DNA of 64,000 bases from Oleiagrimonas sp. C23AA (GCF_011759385.1 NZ_JAARLY010000002.1:62001-126000); one strand, 5' to 3'. Counted from the stretch's first letter, positions 37,144 through 46,221 are shown. Translations and numbers: made by a program. The notes: generated by a model from the sequence alone, not told the origin.

Positions 37144-37719
37144 TCACAGTGCGATGCGTCCGGCAAACTGGGCCACCCGTTTGCCCAGGTGGCGAGCGGT
37201 ATCCAGGTCACCCTTGCGCGGCGCTTCCTCGGGCGAGGCATCGACTGGTGAAATTGCCATGGCGCCTGAAAAGCCGCCAGTCCAGTTCAGGTCATTCGGT
37301 CCATTTCGCTTGTAGTTGGCCGCAGGCAGCCCCGTGCCGATCCAGATCTGACCGTGTTGTTGCGACAGCGTGAACAGGTAAGTCAGAGTTGAGAACTTGT
37401 CGCCATTGAGGGCGCCCGAGTTGGTGAATCCGGCCGCGAGCTTGTCCTTCCAGGCCAAGTCCTGCCATGGCCGTGAAGACGTATCGGCGAAGCGTTTGAA
37501 CTGCCATGCCGGCCCGCCCATGTAGGTGGGGCTGCCATAGATCACCGCATCGGCATCGGCCAGACGCTTCCAGGCACCATCAGGCAACTGGCCTTCGTCA
37601 TCGATACGCAGCACATGGACTACGGTGTTCTCGACGCTCAGTGCGCCTTCTTCCACAGCCTTGGCCAGCTTCGCGGTATGGCCATAGCCGCTGTAGTAAA
37701 CCAGTGCGATATTTGCCAT
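37144..37719 (-). CDS. WrbA-like NAD(P)H:quinone oxidoreductase / flavodoxin
   Basis: A 191-residue flavodoxin-fold protein: FMN phosphate loop YYSGYGHTAKLAKAV, second loop VIYGSPTYMGGPAWQFKRF and LAAGFTNSGALNGDKFSTL. This is the NADPH-dependent FMN reductase/WrbA-like group, which reduces quinones by two electrons and limits redox cycling. GGAG eight bases before ATG 37719 supports the start. Single gene, tail to tail with the CPXCG gene. Confidence 0.88.
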   Translation of the reverse strand: MANIALVYYSGYGHTAKLAKAVEEGALSVENTVVHVLRIDDEGQLPDGAWKRLADADAVIYGSPTYMGGPAWQFKRFADTSSRPWQDLAWKDKLAAGFTNSGALNGDKFSTLTYLFTLSQQHGQIWIGTGLPAANYKRNGPNDLNWTGGFSGAMAISPVDASPEEAPRKGDLDTARHLGKRVAQFAGRIAL

Positions 37720-37885
37720 CAGGATGGCTCCTTCCAACTTGTTATGCATGTAGAGCGTCCAGGCAGGGCGCTCTCAGGTGGTTCCCGGGCGGGGGTACAG
37801 GTGCGCCAGACCGCGCGAGGGATGGGGATACCTCACGGACCCTTCGGGCGCCAGCGTCACGCGGCGTCCATCTGTATGCGCCCCG

Positions 37886-38524
37886 TCAGGGAGGCGTGGG
37901 AGAGCTTTCGATGTGGATGCCTGCCGCGTTGCAGGCGTGGCGTGTGGCGTTGTCGGTATCGGGGCTGACCGGTCGCGTCAACGGCCAGAGCAAGGTGACG
38001 TCCAGCCCCAGGGCGCGCGCATCCTGCGCCGACCAGAGCACGCAGACGTCCCGCGCCAGGCCACACATATGCACTTCGGTCACGCCGCGATCGCGCAGCC
38101 AGCCAGCCAGTCCGGTGCTGGGGCGCGCGCCGTTGGGATCATGGTTGTTGCGGAAGGCCGAGTACGAATCCACTCGTGAATCGGCTCCCTTGCGCAAGAT
38201 CATGTCCACGGCGGACCAGTCTACGTCCGGATGCAGTTGGGCTCCGGGCGTATGCTGGACGCAGTGATCGGGCCACAGAGTCTGTGGCTGTCCGTAGAGT
38301 TCGATCTGCTTGAATGGCTCGCCACCATCATGCTGACTGGCGAAAGAGACATGTTGGGGAGGGTGCCAGTCCTGACTGGCCACTACGTGGCTGTAGCGAC
38401 GCGCTTGCAGCAGCGATTGGATGCCCGGCACGATGTCATGACCCTGGTGGCAGGCGAGCGCTCCACCGGGCATGAAGTCCGGTTGCACGTCGATCACTAG
38501 CAGGGCGGTGTGTGCGGATGGCAT
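37886..38524 (-). CDS. pncA: Nicotinamidase (PncA)
   Basis: A 212-residue isochorismatase-fold hydrolase. Catalytic triad Asp12 (VIDVQPDF), Lys112 (LRKGAD) and Cys161 (GLARDVCV); metal site Asp52/His54 (SQDWHP) and His87 (WPDHCVQ). The metal motif separates nicotinamidases from isochorismatases. It deamidates nicotinamide to nicotinate for NAD salvage, in the cytoplasm. ATG 38524 gives the family start. Separate from the NQO gene by 166 bases on the same strand. Confidence 0.93.
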   Translation of the reverse strand: MPSAHTALLVIDVQPDFMPGGALACHQGHDIVPGIQSLLQARRYSHVVASQDWHPPQHVSFASQHDGGEPFKQIELYGQPQTLWPDHCVQHTPGAQLHPDVDWSAVDMILRKGADSRVDSYSAFRNNHDPNGARPSTGLAGWLRDRGVTEVHMCGLARDVCVLWSAQDARALGLDVTLLWPLTRPVSPDTDNATRHACNAAGIHIESSPTPP

Positions 38525-38593
38525 CGGCTCGGCCGTGGCCAGGGAAGGCTTCGCAGCCTAACCGTTCAGGTATGTGATGGCCAGCGTTGTGTC

Positions 38594-38821
38594 TTACAGC
38601 GGGCCGTGAGAGTAGTTGTCGTGGCCATAGCCACCATGGTCGTCACGTCGGTCATCGCGGTGATCGTCACCGTGTTCATGGCGACGATCGGTGTGGTGGT
38701 CGTGCCAACCTTGCTGGTGATGCGAGTGTTCGCCGCCGCCATGATGTGGGCCGGGCAGGTAGCAGGCGGCCAGTCCGGCGCCCAGGGCAAATACCAAGCC
38801 AAATCGCAGCAAGACACGCAT
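38594..38821 (-). CDS. Small histidine-rich lipoprotein
   Basis: A 75-residue predicted lipoprotein: positively charged start, hydrophobic helix and lipobox LAAC (Cys20), then a tail dominated by His, Asp and Gly (HGGGEHSHH, DDHRDD). The tail looks disordered and metal-binding. No known family recognised. The ATG at 38821 is chosen because it places the signal sequence correctly; the Shine-Dalgarno is weak. Lies next to an RcnB-like gene, suggesting nickel, cobalt or zinc handling, an inference from composition. Confidence 0.55.
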   Translation of the reverse strand: MRVLLRFGLVFALGAGLAACYLPGPHHGGGEHSHHQQGWHDHHTDRRHEHGDDHRDDRRDDHGGYGHDNYSHGPL

Positions 38822-38988
38822 GTTGTTGTGATCCCGGAATCGAAAGTCTGCCCGCATGGTGGGTGCTGGCAGCTGGCTGAAAGCTGTCTGCGTACATGGT
38901 GTTGTCGGCGCCGGTTCACCCGTGTCGAGGGCGCGTATAGGCTAGCGGTTATCATGCTCACGCCAAACGCACACAAAGGGACCGACGG

Positions 38989-39384
38989 GTGAATCTGAGC
39001 TTTCTGGACATGGGCATGCTGGGCGCTTTCGAAGCGGGCGGCATGGCGTTGCTGATCGGCTTTCTCGTGCACGGACTGTGGCAGGCGTTCGGCCGGCGCG
39101 AGGGCTGGAGCCATGCCAAGGTGATCGGCTGGGCGTATCTGACCGCATTGGTCATTGGTGCCGGTGCCGATGCCTGGCATCTGCTTTATCTGGGCATTGT
39201 GCCGTTGGATGCGGTGGTCAGCATGCAGCGCAGCGTGGCCGGTGTGCACGACCCGGATTATCTGAGCGTGCGGGTATTCATCGAGATCGTGGCGGCCGGC
39301 GTCGGCGTGATGATCGGCTGGCTGGTGTGGGCCGGCGCCCTCAGGCAATACTTGCGTGGAACACGCGGCCAGTCGCGCGACTGA
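38989..39384 (+). CDS. Small three-helix membrane protein
   Basis: A 131-residue protein with three predicted membrane helices (about 14-30, 44-62, 97-119) and polar termini. Residues VHDPDYLSVRVFIE between helices 2 and 3 are acidic. No family recognised. GTG 38989 is preceded by AAAGGG (38976-38980) at eight bases. It is followed on the same strand by the RcnB-like gene, 121 bases on, possibly a transcript. Confidence 0.6.
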   Translation: MNLSFLDMGMLGAFEAGGMALLIGFLVHGLWQAFGRREGWSHAKVIGWAYLTALVIGAGADAWHLLYLGIVPLDAVVSMQRSVAGVHDPDYLSVRVFIEIVAAGVGVMIGWLVWAGALRQYLRGTRGQSRD

Positions 39385-39505
39385 ACGGCTCGACGCTCGT
39401 CAACGCATCGATACCTGTTGCGTTCAGTATGCCTGCAACACGCTTGGCAACAAGCCCGCTCCGGCCCATGCCGGAAGTTTCCGGGCGCTGACGAGGAGAC
39501 ATGCC

Positions 39506-39853
39506 ATGAAACGTTTTGTGATGCTGTGTTCGGGTCTGCTGGCCGCCTCCACCATGTCGATGGCCATGGCCGCACCGGCGCCGCTCGATCCGCCTTCATG
39601 GAGCCACGCCGGTGGCCACGGGCACGATCACGACCGCGACTACCACCGTGATCACCGTCGCGATGATCATCATCACTGGCGCCGTGGTGACCATTACCGC
39701 GCTGATCGGGTGGTGGTGGTGCGTGATTACCGCACCCGTCACCTGCGTCGTCCGCCGCGGGGCTACCACTGGGTGCGAGATGACAGCGGCCAGTACCTGC
39801 TGGTGGCCATCGCCAGTGGCGTGATTGCCGATATCGTGCTGCACAGCCACTAA
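39506..39853 (+). CDS. RcnB-family periplasmic protein
   Basis: A 115-residue exported protein: signal peptide (1-22, ending AMAAP), a His/Asp/Arg-rich linker (HGHDHDRDYHRDHRRDD) and the RcnB signature RRPPRGYHWVR followed by QYLLVAIASGVIADIV. E. coli RcnB works with the RcnA exporter in nickel/cobalt homeostasis. No rcnA is in the window. AGGAG stands eight to ten bases before ATG 39506. Ends in a strong terminator. Confidence 0.85.
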   Translation: MKRFVMLCSGLLAASTMSMAMAAPAPLDPPSWSHAGGHGHDHDRDYHRDHRRDDHHHWRRGDHYRADRVVVVRDYRTRHLRRPPRGYHWVRDDSGQYLLVAIASGVIADIVLHSH

Positions 39854-39879
39854 GCGGCGCCGCTTGGCCGCAACGGTGC

Positions 39880-39909
39880 AAGGCCCGGGTATCTCGCCCG
39901 GGCCTTTTT
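39880..39909 (+). terminator. Rho-independent terminator after the RcnB-like gene
   Basis: Perfect ten-base arms AAGGCCCGGG (39880-39889) and CCCGGGCCTT (39897-39906), loop TATCTCG, with TTTTT at 39905-39909. Placed between the rcnB-like gene and the convergent cls gene. Confidence 0.88.
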
Positions 39910-39934
39910 CTTGCCTGGCCTTTGGCCGCGCGCT

Positions 39935-41350
39935 TCAGAGAATGGGGTCGAACAATCGCGCCACGTGCATGCCGACGCGGCGTAGCGCGGCGATACGTGC
40001 GTAGTCCGAGGGCGTGACCCTGCGCGCGCGGGCAAAGTCGCGCGCCAGCATGGCCTCGGTGCGCGCGGCAAAGTCCTCGTCCACGGTCAGCACGCCGATC
40101 TCGAAATTGAGCCGGAACGAGCGGTTGTCCAGGTTCATCGAGCCGACCAGCGCGGTGTCGTCGTCGATCAGTGCAACTTTCTGATGCATGAAACCGGCAC
40201 GGTAGCGGTACACGGCGATGCCGGCGCCGATGGCCTCGTGCGCATACAGCGACGACACTGCGAATACGATGCGGTGATCGGGTCGCGCCGGCAGCAGCAG
40301 GCGCACTTCCACGCCACGCAGCACCGCCAGGCGCAGCGCCGACATCACCGCGTTGTCTGGCACCAGGTACGGCGTGGTCAGCCACAGTCGCTTGCGCGCG
40401 CTGTTGATCAGGGCCACAAACGCCAGCGAACAGGTTTCGAAACGGTCGGCCGGACCGCAACTGAGGGCCAGGCAACTGGCCCCGCCCTCGTTCGAGCGCG
40501 GCGCGCGCAGCGTTAGCGCAGTGCCAGTGACCCAATACCAGTCCTCGGCAAAGCTGCGCTGCAGCTCGTCCACGGCTGGACCGGCGATACGCAGGTGCGT
40601 GTCGCGCCACGGCGACAGCGGTGGCTTGTCGCCCAGATATTCATCGCCGACATTGTGGCCGCCGACATAGCCACAGTCACCGTCGACCACCACGATCTTG
40701 CGGTGGTTGCGGAAATTGAGCTGGAAGCGATTGGTGAAAGTGCGGGTGGCGAAGGCGTGTATCTTCACCCCTGCCGCCCGCAGGCGCCCGATATAGCGGC
40801 TTGGCAGGTCATGACTGCCGATGCCGTCGTACAGCACATGCACGGCCACACCGGCCCTGGCGCGCTGGATCAGAGCGTCGGCGAACTCGGTGCCGATGGC
40901 GTCATCGTGAATGATGAAAAACTGCGCCAGCACGTAATGTTCAGCGCGGGCGATATCGGCCAGGATCGCATCGAAGGTGGTTCGACCATTCTCCAGCAGC
41001 TTGAGGGCGTGGCCCGGACGGAACGGGCGACCCATCAGCCGCGCCAGTGCGTCCAGACGCTGGCAGTTGGCGTGTGGCGGACCGTGCGTGGTGTGACTGG
41101 ATGGTCGCCCTTGGCCATCGCGCCAGCGTGCGCGCCGCCGTCGGTGTGCCACGATGTAGCCGTGAAATCGGCTATGCCCGAGGAATAGATACGGTATCAG
41201 GGTCAGATAAGGCAGGCTGACCAAGGCAACAGCCCAGCCGACAGCCCCCTGCGGCGTGCGCGTGTAGATCACCGCATGCACTGCCGCCAGCAGGCCTAAC
41301 AAATGCAATGTCACGGCCACGCCGGCCAGTGTCAGCAGGTTGAAGCTCAC
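39935..41350 (-). CDS. cls: Cardiolipin synthase
   Basis: A 471-residue phospholipase-D superfamily enzyme: two N-terminal membrane helices (8-28, 37-57), then two HKD motifs, first His216 in NHRKIVVVDGD with GGHNVGDEYLG, second in HQKVALIDDDTALVGSMNLDNRS. It condenses two phosphatidylglycerols (or PG and another donor) to cardiolipin at the inner membrane. GTG 41350 is five bases after GGAG. Divergent from fnr. Confidence 0.93.
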   Translation of the reverse strand: MSFNLLTLAGVAVTLHLLGLLAAVHAVIYTRTPQGAVGWAVALVSLPYLTLIPYLFLGHSRFHGYIVAHRRRRARWRDGQGRPSSHTTHGPPHANCQRLDALARLMGRPFRPGHALKLLENGRTTFDAILADIARAEHYVLAQFFIIHDDAIGTEFADALIQRARAGVAVHVLYDGIGSHDLPSRYIGRLRAAGVKIHAFATRTFTNRFQLNFRNHRKIVVVDGDCGYVGGHNVGDEYLGDKPPLSPWRDTHLRIAGPAVDELQRSFAEDWYWVTGTALTLRAPRSNEGGASCLALSCGPADRFETCSLAFVALINSARKRLWLTTPYLVPDNAVMSALRLAVLRGVEVRLLLPARPDHRIVFAVSSLYAHEAIGAGIAVYRYRAGFMHQKVALIDDDTALVGSMNLDNRSFRLNFEIGVLTVDEDFAARTEAMLARDFARARRVTPSDYARIAALRRVGMHVARLFDPIL

Positions 41351-41478
41351 GATAACTCCATTACGAGTCGGCCATATGTTGTAGGTGTTTGCGGATCTAC
41401 GCTCAAGCGTATGGCGACGCTGGGCAGGCTTTCGTTCACGTGTCAGAATGCGGTCACGGAATATTCCAAGGTACTTTC

Positions 41479-42258
41479 ATGACGGATCCTTCAGGCGAAA
41501 CCGTGGTGGATATCGCGCGCCTGCGCCGCTCGTGCGGGGCATGTGCGCTGTCTCAACTGTGCCTGCCGGCCACGATCGGACACGAGGACATGCCCAAGCT
41601 GGAAGCGGCGGTGCGTCAGCATCGTCCCTTGGATGCAGGTCGTACGCTGTTCGCCGAAGGCAGCCCGTTCAACGAGCTGCATGTCGTGCGTTCGGGGTCG
41701 TTGAAGACCGTTTCGGTGCAGTCCGACGGCACCGAGCAGGTGCTGGGTTTTCACTTGCCCGGCGATGTGGTGGGGTTGGATGCCGTGGCCGAAGGCCAGC
41801 ATCGCTGCACCGCGATGACTCTGGAGCGCACCACGGTGTGCGATATCCCGTTCAACGCCATCGAAGATGTCGCCCGCCGCGTGCCGGGTCTGCAGCGCCA
41901 GCTGTACCGCGTCATCAGCCGCGAATTCGTGCGTGACCAGGAGCATTTGGCCACCATGGGCCGCAAGCAGGCGCCCGAGCGTCTGGCGATCTTCCTGAAA
42001 AGCCTGTCCGACCGCCGCCGTGCGCTCGGGCTGGAGCCGCTGGAGCTTACCTTGAGCATGTCGCGCTCAGATATCGGCAACTATCTGGGGTTGGTGATCG
42101 AGACGGTCAGCCGCCTGTTCAGCCGCTTTCAGGACGAGGGGCTGCTCACGGTGCAGCGCAGGGCCTTGCGCATTCTCGATTACGATGCCCTGGCGCGCCT
42201 GGCCGCCGGCATGAACGATGCCACAGAAGGCTCGCGCCAGCGTTCGCCGCTACGCTGA
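41479..42258 (+). CDS. fnr: FNR/ANR-type oxygen-sensing regulator
   Basis: A 259-residue CRP/FNR regulator. The N-terminal cluster Cys19-x2-Cys22-x5-Cys28 (SCGACALSQLC) and Cys121 in TVCDIPF match the four [4Fe-4S] ligands of E. coli FNR. Then comes the cyclic-nucleotide-fold domain, a dimer helix and a HTH (SRSDIGNYLGLVIETVSRLFSRF) whose recognition helix E-x2-S-R reads TTGAT half-sites. It should switch gene expression when oxygen falls. An extra Cys110 is present. Start ATG 41479 with a weak AAGG site. The neighbouring usp gene has a good FNR box. Confidence 0.93.
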   Translation: MTDPSGETVVDIARLRRSCGACALSQLCLPATIGHEDMPKLEAAVRQHRPLDAGRTLFAEGSPFNELHVVRSGSLKTVSVQSDGTEQVLGFHLPGDVVGLDAVAEGQHRCTAMTLERTTVCDIPFNAIEDVARRVPGLQRQLYRVISREFVRDQEHLATMGRKQAPERLAIFLKSLSDRRRALGLEPLELTLSMSRSDIGNYLGLVIETVSRLFSRFQDEGLLTVQRRALRILDYDALARLAAGMNDATEGSRQRSPLR

Positions 42259-42285
42259 GAGGCGCCGCGCCAAGCTGGCGCTGGC

Positions 42286-42299
42286 TTGATCAGGGTCAA
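42286..42299 (+). promoter_or_regulatory. FNR box of the usp gene
   Basis: TTGAT-CAGG-GTCAA differs from the palindromic consensus TTGAT-N4-ATCAA at one base. A -10 like TAGCAT lies at 42322-42327; with a start about seven bases later the box is centred at -41.5, a class II activation geometry. It predicts anaerobic induction of the downstream usp by the neighbouring FNR. Confidence 0.7.
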
Positions 42300-42355
42300 T
42301 CCACGGCACCGGCACCGCGCCTAGCATGGCATCCATGTCCCTTGGAGCGCGTGCC

Positions 42356-42787
42356 ATGAAGATTCTTCTTGCCCTCGACGGTAGCGATCAGAGCCGTGAA
42401 GCGTGCCGTTATCTCATCGAACACCGGGACAACTTTGGTAAGGACAGCCAGGTGACACTGATGCATGTCGCCACGCCGTTGCCGGCCGACATCGAAATGG
42501 CGCTCGGTACCACGGGCGACGGCTCACTGGCGCGCTATTACGAGGAAAGCCATGAAAGCGCGCTGAGCGAGGCCGGCAGCCAGCTCGACAAGGCCGGCAT
42601 CAGCTACACCAAGGAAACCGCCCTGGGGCCGCCAGGCCCCACCCTGGCCCGCTTTGCGGAGCGTCAGGCCATGGACCTGGTCATCATGGGCTCGCACGGC
42701 CGTGGTGCGCTGGGCTCGCTGGTGCTGGGATCGGTCACCGCGCGCGTACTGGCCAGCTGCAAGGTACCGGTGCTGATCATCCGCTGA
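42356..42787 (+). CDS. Universal stress protein
   Basis: A 143-residue single UspA domain: KILLALDGSDQSREA start, a mid-region with HVATPLPADIE, and the ATP-binding signature G-x2-G-x9-G-S: MGSHGRGALGSLVLGSVTARVL. Nucleotide binding is likely. GGAG (42344-42347) is eight bases before ATG. It lies directly after fnr and behind an FNR box, as for oxygen-limitation Usp proteins of Pseudomonas. Cytoplasmic. Confidence 0.92.
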   Translation: MKILLALDGSDQSREACRYLIEHRDNFGKDSQVTLMHVATPLPADIEMALGTTGDGSLARYYEESHESALSEAGSQLDKAGISYTKETALGPPGPTLARFAERQAMDLVIMGSHGRGALGSLVLGSVTARVLASCKVPVLIIR

Positions 42788-42799
42788 CGTGGCGCGCCT

Positions 42800-45166
42800 T
42801 CAGGCCTCCAGGTCGGGCAGCGACTGCCTGAGCTTGTCGATGCCTTGCCACGGGTCGCGCTTGAGCTGATGCAGGCGTCGCGAAATGGTGTGCACGGTGT
42901 AGTGGGCGCCGCTGTCGATGCGTGACAGCTCATCCCAGCGCAGCGGCGTGGCCACGGGTGCGCCGGGCCGCGCACGCACGCTGTAGTTGGCAATGGCGGT
43001 GGCGCCTCGGCTGTTGCGCAGATAGTCGATGAAGATACGGCCCTGGCGCTTGGCCTTGCTGGCGGTGGCGATGAAGCGCTCCGGTTCGGCTTTCGCCATG
43101 GCCGTGGCCACGCCGTGGGCGAAGTCTTTCACCGTGTCCCAGTCCGGTCCGGGTGTGATGGGCACCACCACGTGCAGCCCCTTGCCGCCGCTGGTGCGCA
43201 CGAAGCTTTTCAGCGCCAGCTCGCCCAGGCGCTTGCGCAGATCGCGCGCGGCGCGCCGGACCTCGCCGAAATCCACGTCCTCGGCCGGGTCCAGATCGAA
43301 CACGATGCGGTCGGCGTGCTCGACATCGTCGACATGGCTGCCCCAGGCGTGCAGCTCGATGCCGCCCAGTTGCACCAATCCGACCAGGCCCTGGGCATCA
43401 TCCACGTACAGATAGTCCGAGTGGCCGTTGCTGTCGTCGATGGCGGTGGTATGCACCGCCTGGGGCAGGCCGCTGCCGGCGTGCTTCTGGAAAAAACACT
43501 CGCCATCAATGCCATCCGGGCAACGCAGCACACTGACCGGACGGCCGCCGGCTTCGGCCAGCAGCCGGTCGCTGACGCTGCGGTAATACTCGGCCAGTTG
43601 CGCCTTGGTCAGCGGCGGATCGTCGAACAGATGCTTGTCCGGGTGTGTGAGCATGGCGTTGTCTCCTTCGCGATCGGAGGGCTCGTGGCGCAGGGTGTCG
43701 GCATCCTTGTCGCGGCGAATGCCCTTGAGCGACGGCTGACGCAACAGCCCGCTGCCGGTACGGGCGCGATAGTCCACCTCCACCACTACGCGCTGCGAAA
43801 ACCACACCGGAGAGGCGCCGCGAAGCTCGCTTTTGTCCGGCAGCCGAGCGATGTCGTCAGGCGCACTTTTGCGCGTGGAAAGCTTCAGCAGGCGCTGGAT
43901 GTCGGTATCGCTCAGGCCGCTGCCGGCGCGACCGACATAGCGCCAATTCCTGCCGTGGCGTTCGGCCAGCAGCAGCGAGCCCAGCTCGGCGCGCGCGCCC
44001 TGGCCGCGAGTGTAGCCAATGGCCAGGAACTCATCGCCCTGGATACATTTGAGCTTGAGCCAGTGCCGGTTGCGACCACCCTGATAGGGCGCCTTGGTGT
44101 CCTTCAGGATGATGCCTTCCAGGCCGTGCTCGCAGGCAGCCTGGCGCAGCTTTTCCGCCGGCCCGTCCAGCTGTTGCGACAGGCGCAGCGGTTTCCTGGC
44201 CTGGTCGAGAATCGACTCCAGCCGCGTGCGGCGCTTGGCGCAGGGCTCGTCGCGCAGGTCGTGACTGTTGTGCAGCAGCACGTCGAAACACATCACTTCG
44301 GAGTGGTCGATATCGCGGCTGCCAAAGGCCTGTTGCAGCAGGCCAAACTGACTGACGCCGTCGCCATCGAACATCACCAGTTCGCCATCGAGCACGCAGT
44401 AGCGGGTGGAAAGTTCGGCCACCGCCGCGGCCACTTTGGAAAGCTCCTGCGTCCAGTCCTGACCGTTGCGCGAGCGGATGCGCACCTTTTTGCCGTCCTT
44501 TTCGATCAGCACGCGATAGCCATCGTATTTGACCTCGGCCTGCCACAGTCCACGACGCGGTGCCTGATCGGCCAGGGTGGCCAATTGCGGGCTCAGCTGC
44601 TTGTGGTGGCTTTGCATGGCGCGCTTCCCTTGCGTGCGTTGGTTGGGCTGGTCGGGCGCCTGACGCTGGCTGGCCGTATCGTGCTCGACCACGTGCCGGT
44701 CGCGCGCCTTGATCAGCAGCCATTGCTTGCCGCGCCCGGTACGCACCAGGCTCCACTCACCCTTGAGCGTGTCGCCGTGCAGAGTGAAGTGAAGATGGCC
44801 CTTGTCCAGCGCCTTGGCCGGGTCGTCGTCGCGGTAATCGACGGTGCCGCGATCCCAGCAGCGCACCACGCCGGCACCGTAGGAACCGGCCGGAATGGTG
44901 CCTTCGAAATCGGCGTAATCGAGCGGGTGGTCTTCCACCTGCACGGCCAGGCGCTTGTCCGAAGGGTCGCGCGACGGGCCCTTGGGCACGGCCCAGCTGC
45001 GCAGCGTGCCACCCATTTCCAGACGAAAATCAAAGTGACGACTGGAGGCATGGTGCAGTTGCACCACGAAGATCGGCTGGCCATCACGCCGCTTGCGTCC
45101 GCCGCCGGGCTCGCGACTGTGGCGCAGGTTGCGCTTGGCACGATAGTCGTCAAGTGGCGACGCCAT
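42800..45166 (-). CDS. ligD: Multifunctional DNA ligase D
   Basis: A 788-residue three-domain NHEJ enzyme. Order: 3'-phosphoesterase (about 1-165; LHHASSRHFDFRLE, with the WAVPKGPS motif), ATP-dependent ligase (about 190-480; catalytic Lys213 in EVKYDGYR) and archaeo-eukaryotic primase/polymerase (about 500-788; FDLDPAEDVDF metal Asp pair and SGGKGLHVVVP). It closes double-strand breaks with Ku, filling or trimming ends. The start is three bases after the ku stop, so the two form an operon and ku is transcribed first. Confidence 0.95.
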   Translation of the reverse strand: MASPLDDYRAKRNLRHSREPGGGRKRRDGQPIFVVQLHHASSRHFDFRLEMGGTLRSWAVPKGPSRDPSDKRLAVQVEDHPLDYADFEGTIPAGSYGAGVVRCWDRGTVDYRDDDPAKALDKGHLHFTLHGDTLKGEWSLVRTGRGKQWLLIKARDRHVVEHDTASQRQAPDQPNQRTQGKRAMQSHHKQLSPQLATLADQAPRRGLWQAEVKYDGYRVLIEKDGKKVRIRSRNGQDWTQELSKVAAAVAELSTRYCVLDGELVMFDGDGVSQFGLLQQAFGSRDIDHSEVMCFDVLLHNSHDLRDEPCAKRRTRLESILDQARKPLRLSQQLDGPAEKLRQAACEHGLEGIILKDTKAPYQGGRNRHWLKLKCIQGDEFLAIGYTRGQGARAELGSLLLAERHGRNWRYVGRAGSGLSDTDIQRLLKLSTRKSAPDDIARLPDKSELRGASPVWFSQRVVVEVDYRARTGSGLLRQPSLKGIRRDKDADTLRHEPSDREGDNAMLTHPDKHLFDDPPLTKAQLAEYYRSVSDRLLAEAGGRPVSVLRCPDGIDGECFFQKHAGSGLPQAVHTTAIDDSNGHSDYLYVDDAQGLVGLVQLGGIELHAWGSHVDDVEHADRIVFDLDPAEDVDFGEVRRAARDLRKRLGELALKSFVRTSGGKGLHVVVPITPGPDWDTVKDFAHGVATAMAKAEPERFIATASKAKRQGRIFIDYLRNSRGATAIANYSVRARPGAPVATPLRWDELSRIDSGAHYTVHTISRRLHQLKRDPWQGIDKLRQSLPDLEA

Positions 45167-45169
45167 CGT

Positions 45170-46129
45170 CTAGCCGGCCTTCTTTTTCTTCGGGGGCGCG
45201 GGTTTCTTGCTGGCGGGCTTGCTTTTGCCGTCCGAGCTCTTGGCTTTCCTGGACGCGGCGTCATGCTTGGTCTTGCCGGCCTTTTTGCCGCTGGCCTTCT
45301 TCTTGCCGGCCGCTTTGGCGGGCTGGCGTTTGTTATCGGCGATGCTTTTTTTCAGCAAGGCCATGAAGTCGACCACCTTGCCGTCGTCTTGCTTGCCGTC
45401 ATCGTCGTCATCGCCTGTTTCCGGCTCCACTACGTCCTTGTCGGCCAGACGCTTTTCGATCAGCTTGCCGAGCTTGTCGCGATACTCGTCGCGATAGTCG
45501 GACGGCTCGAAGTCTTCCTGCATCGATTTGACCAGCTTGGCGGCCATGGACAGCTCGCGCTCGCTGATCTTCAGGCCCGCCTTGCCCGCACCGGGCAACT
45601 CGTAAGTGTCATCGGCGATCAGCTCCTGCGGATAGCGCAGCAGCACCAGTCGCAGCGCCTGTTTCTCGGCCACCACCATGGCCAGATGCTCGCGCGTGCG
45701 AATGACAATGCGGGCGATGCCGGCCAGGCCCGTTTCGCGAAGGGTTTCGCGCAGCAGCACGTAACCCTTGCCGGCGCGCTTGGCTGGCACCAGCACATAG
45801 GGTTTGTCGTAGTAGCCGACATCCACCTGTGCCGGGTCGACAAAGCGCTCGATGTCGATCGAGTCGGCCGTCTCCGGCGAGGCCGCCTTGAAGTCCTCGG
45901 GCCTGACCACGACGTAGTTTCCCTTGTCGTACTCGAAGGCTTTGACTATCTGCTTCCACGGCACTTCTTCGCCGGTGTCGCTATTGACCCGTTCGTAGCG
46001 CACCGGTGCCTCGTCGCGGCTGTCCAGCAGTCGGAAGTGAAGCTCGGCGCGGCGTTCGCCACTCATCAGCTGCACGGGTACCTGCAGCAGACCAAACGAC
46101 AATGTGCCGGTCCAGATCGGTCGGGCCAC
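45170..46129 (-). CDS. ku: DNA-end-binding protein Ku
   Basis: A 319-residue bacterial Ku. Start VARPIWTGTLSFGLLQVPVQ and ending of the ring core with DFMALLKKSI; core motifs are LVPAKRAGKGYVLLRETL and IARIVIRTREHLA. The C-terminal 55 residues are a Lys/Ala/Ser-rich tail (KKKASGKKAGK and similar), which in other Ku proteins binds DNA. GTG 46129 is used because GGAGG is nine bases upstream; the in-frame extension upstream is unlike Ku. First gene of the ku-ligD operon. Confidence 0.95.
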   Translation of the reverse strand: MARPIWTGTLSFGLLQVPVQLMSGERRAELHFRLLDSRDEAPVRYERVNSDTGEEVPWKQIVKAFEYDKGNYVVVRPEDFKAASPETADSIDIERFVDPAQVDVGYYDKPYVLVPAKRAGKGYVLLRETLRETGLAGIARIVIRTREHLAMVVAEKQALRLVLLRYPQELIADDTYELPGAGKAGLKISERELSMAAKLVKSMQEDFEPSDYRDEYRDKLGKLIEKRLADKDVVEPETGDDDDDGKQDDGKVVDFMALLKKSIADNKRQPAKAAGKKKASGKKAGKTKHDAASRKAKSSDGKSKPASKKPAPPKKKKAG

Positions 46130-46221
46130 TTGGGCGAACCTCCCTTGGCGATGGGAGCCCCATTCAAGCGCAGCCAAGGTGAATCGCCGGCAAGTCCGGC
46201 CCGACCCCGTTTGGCTGGCGC

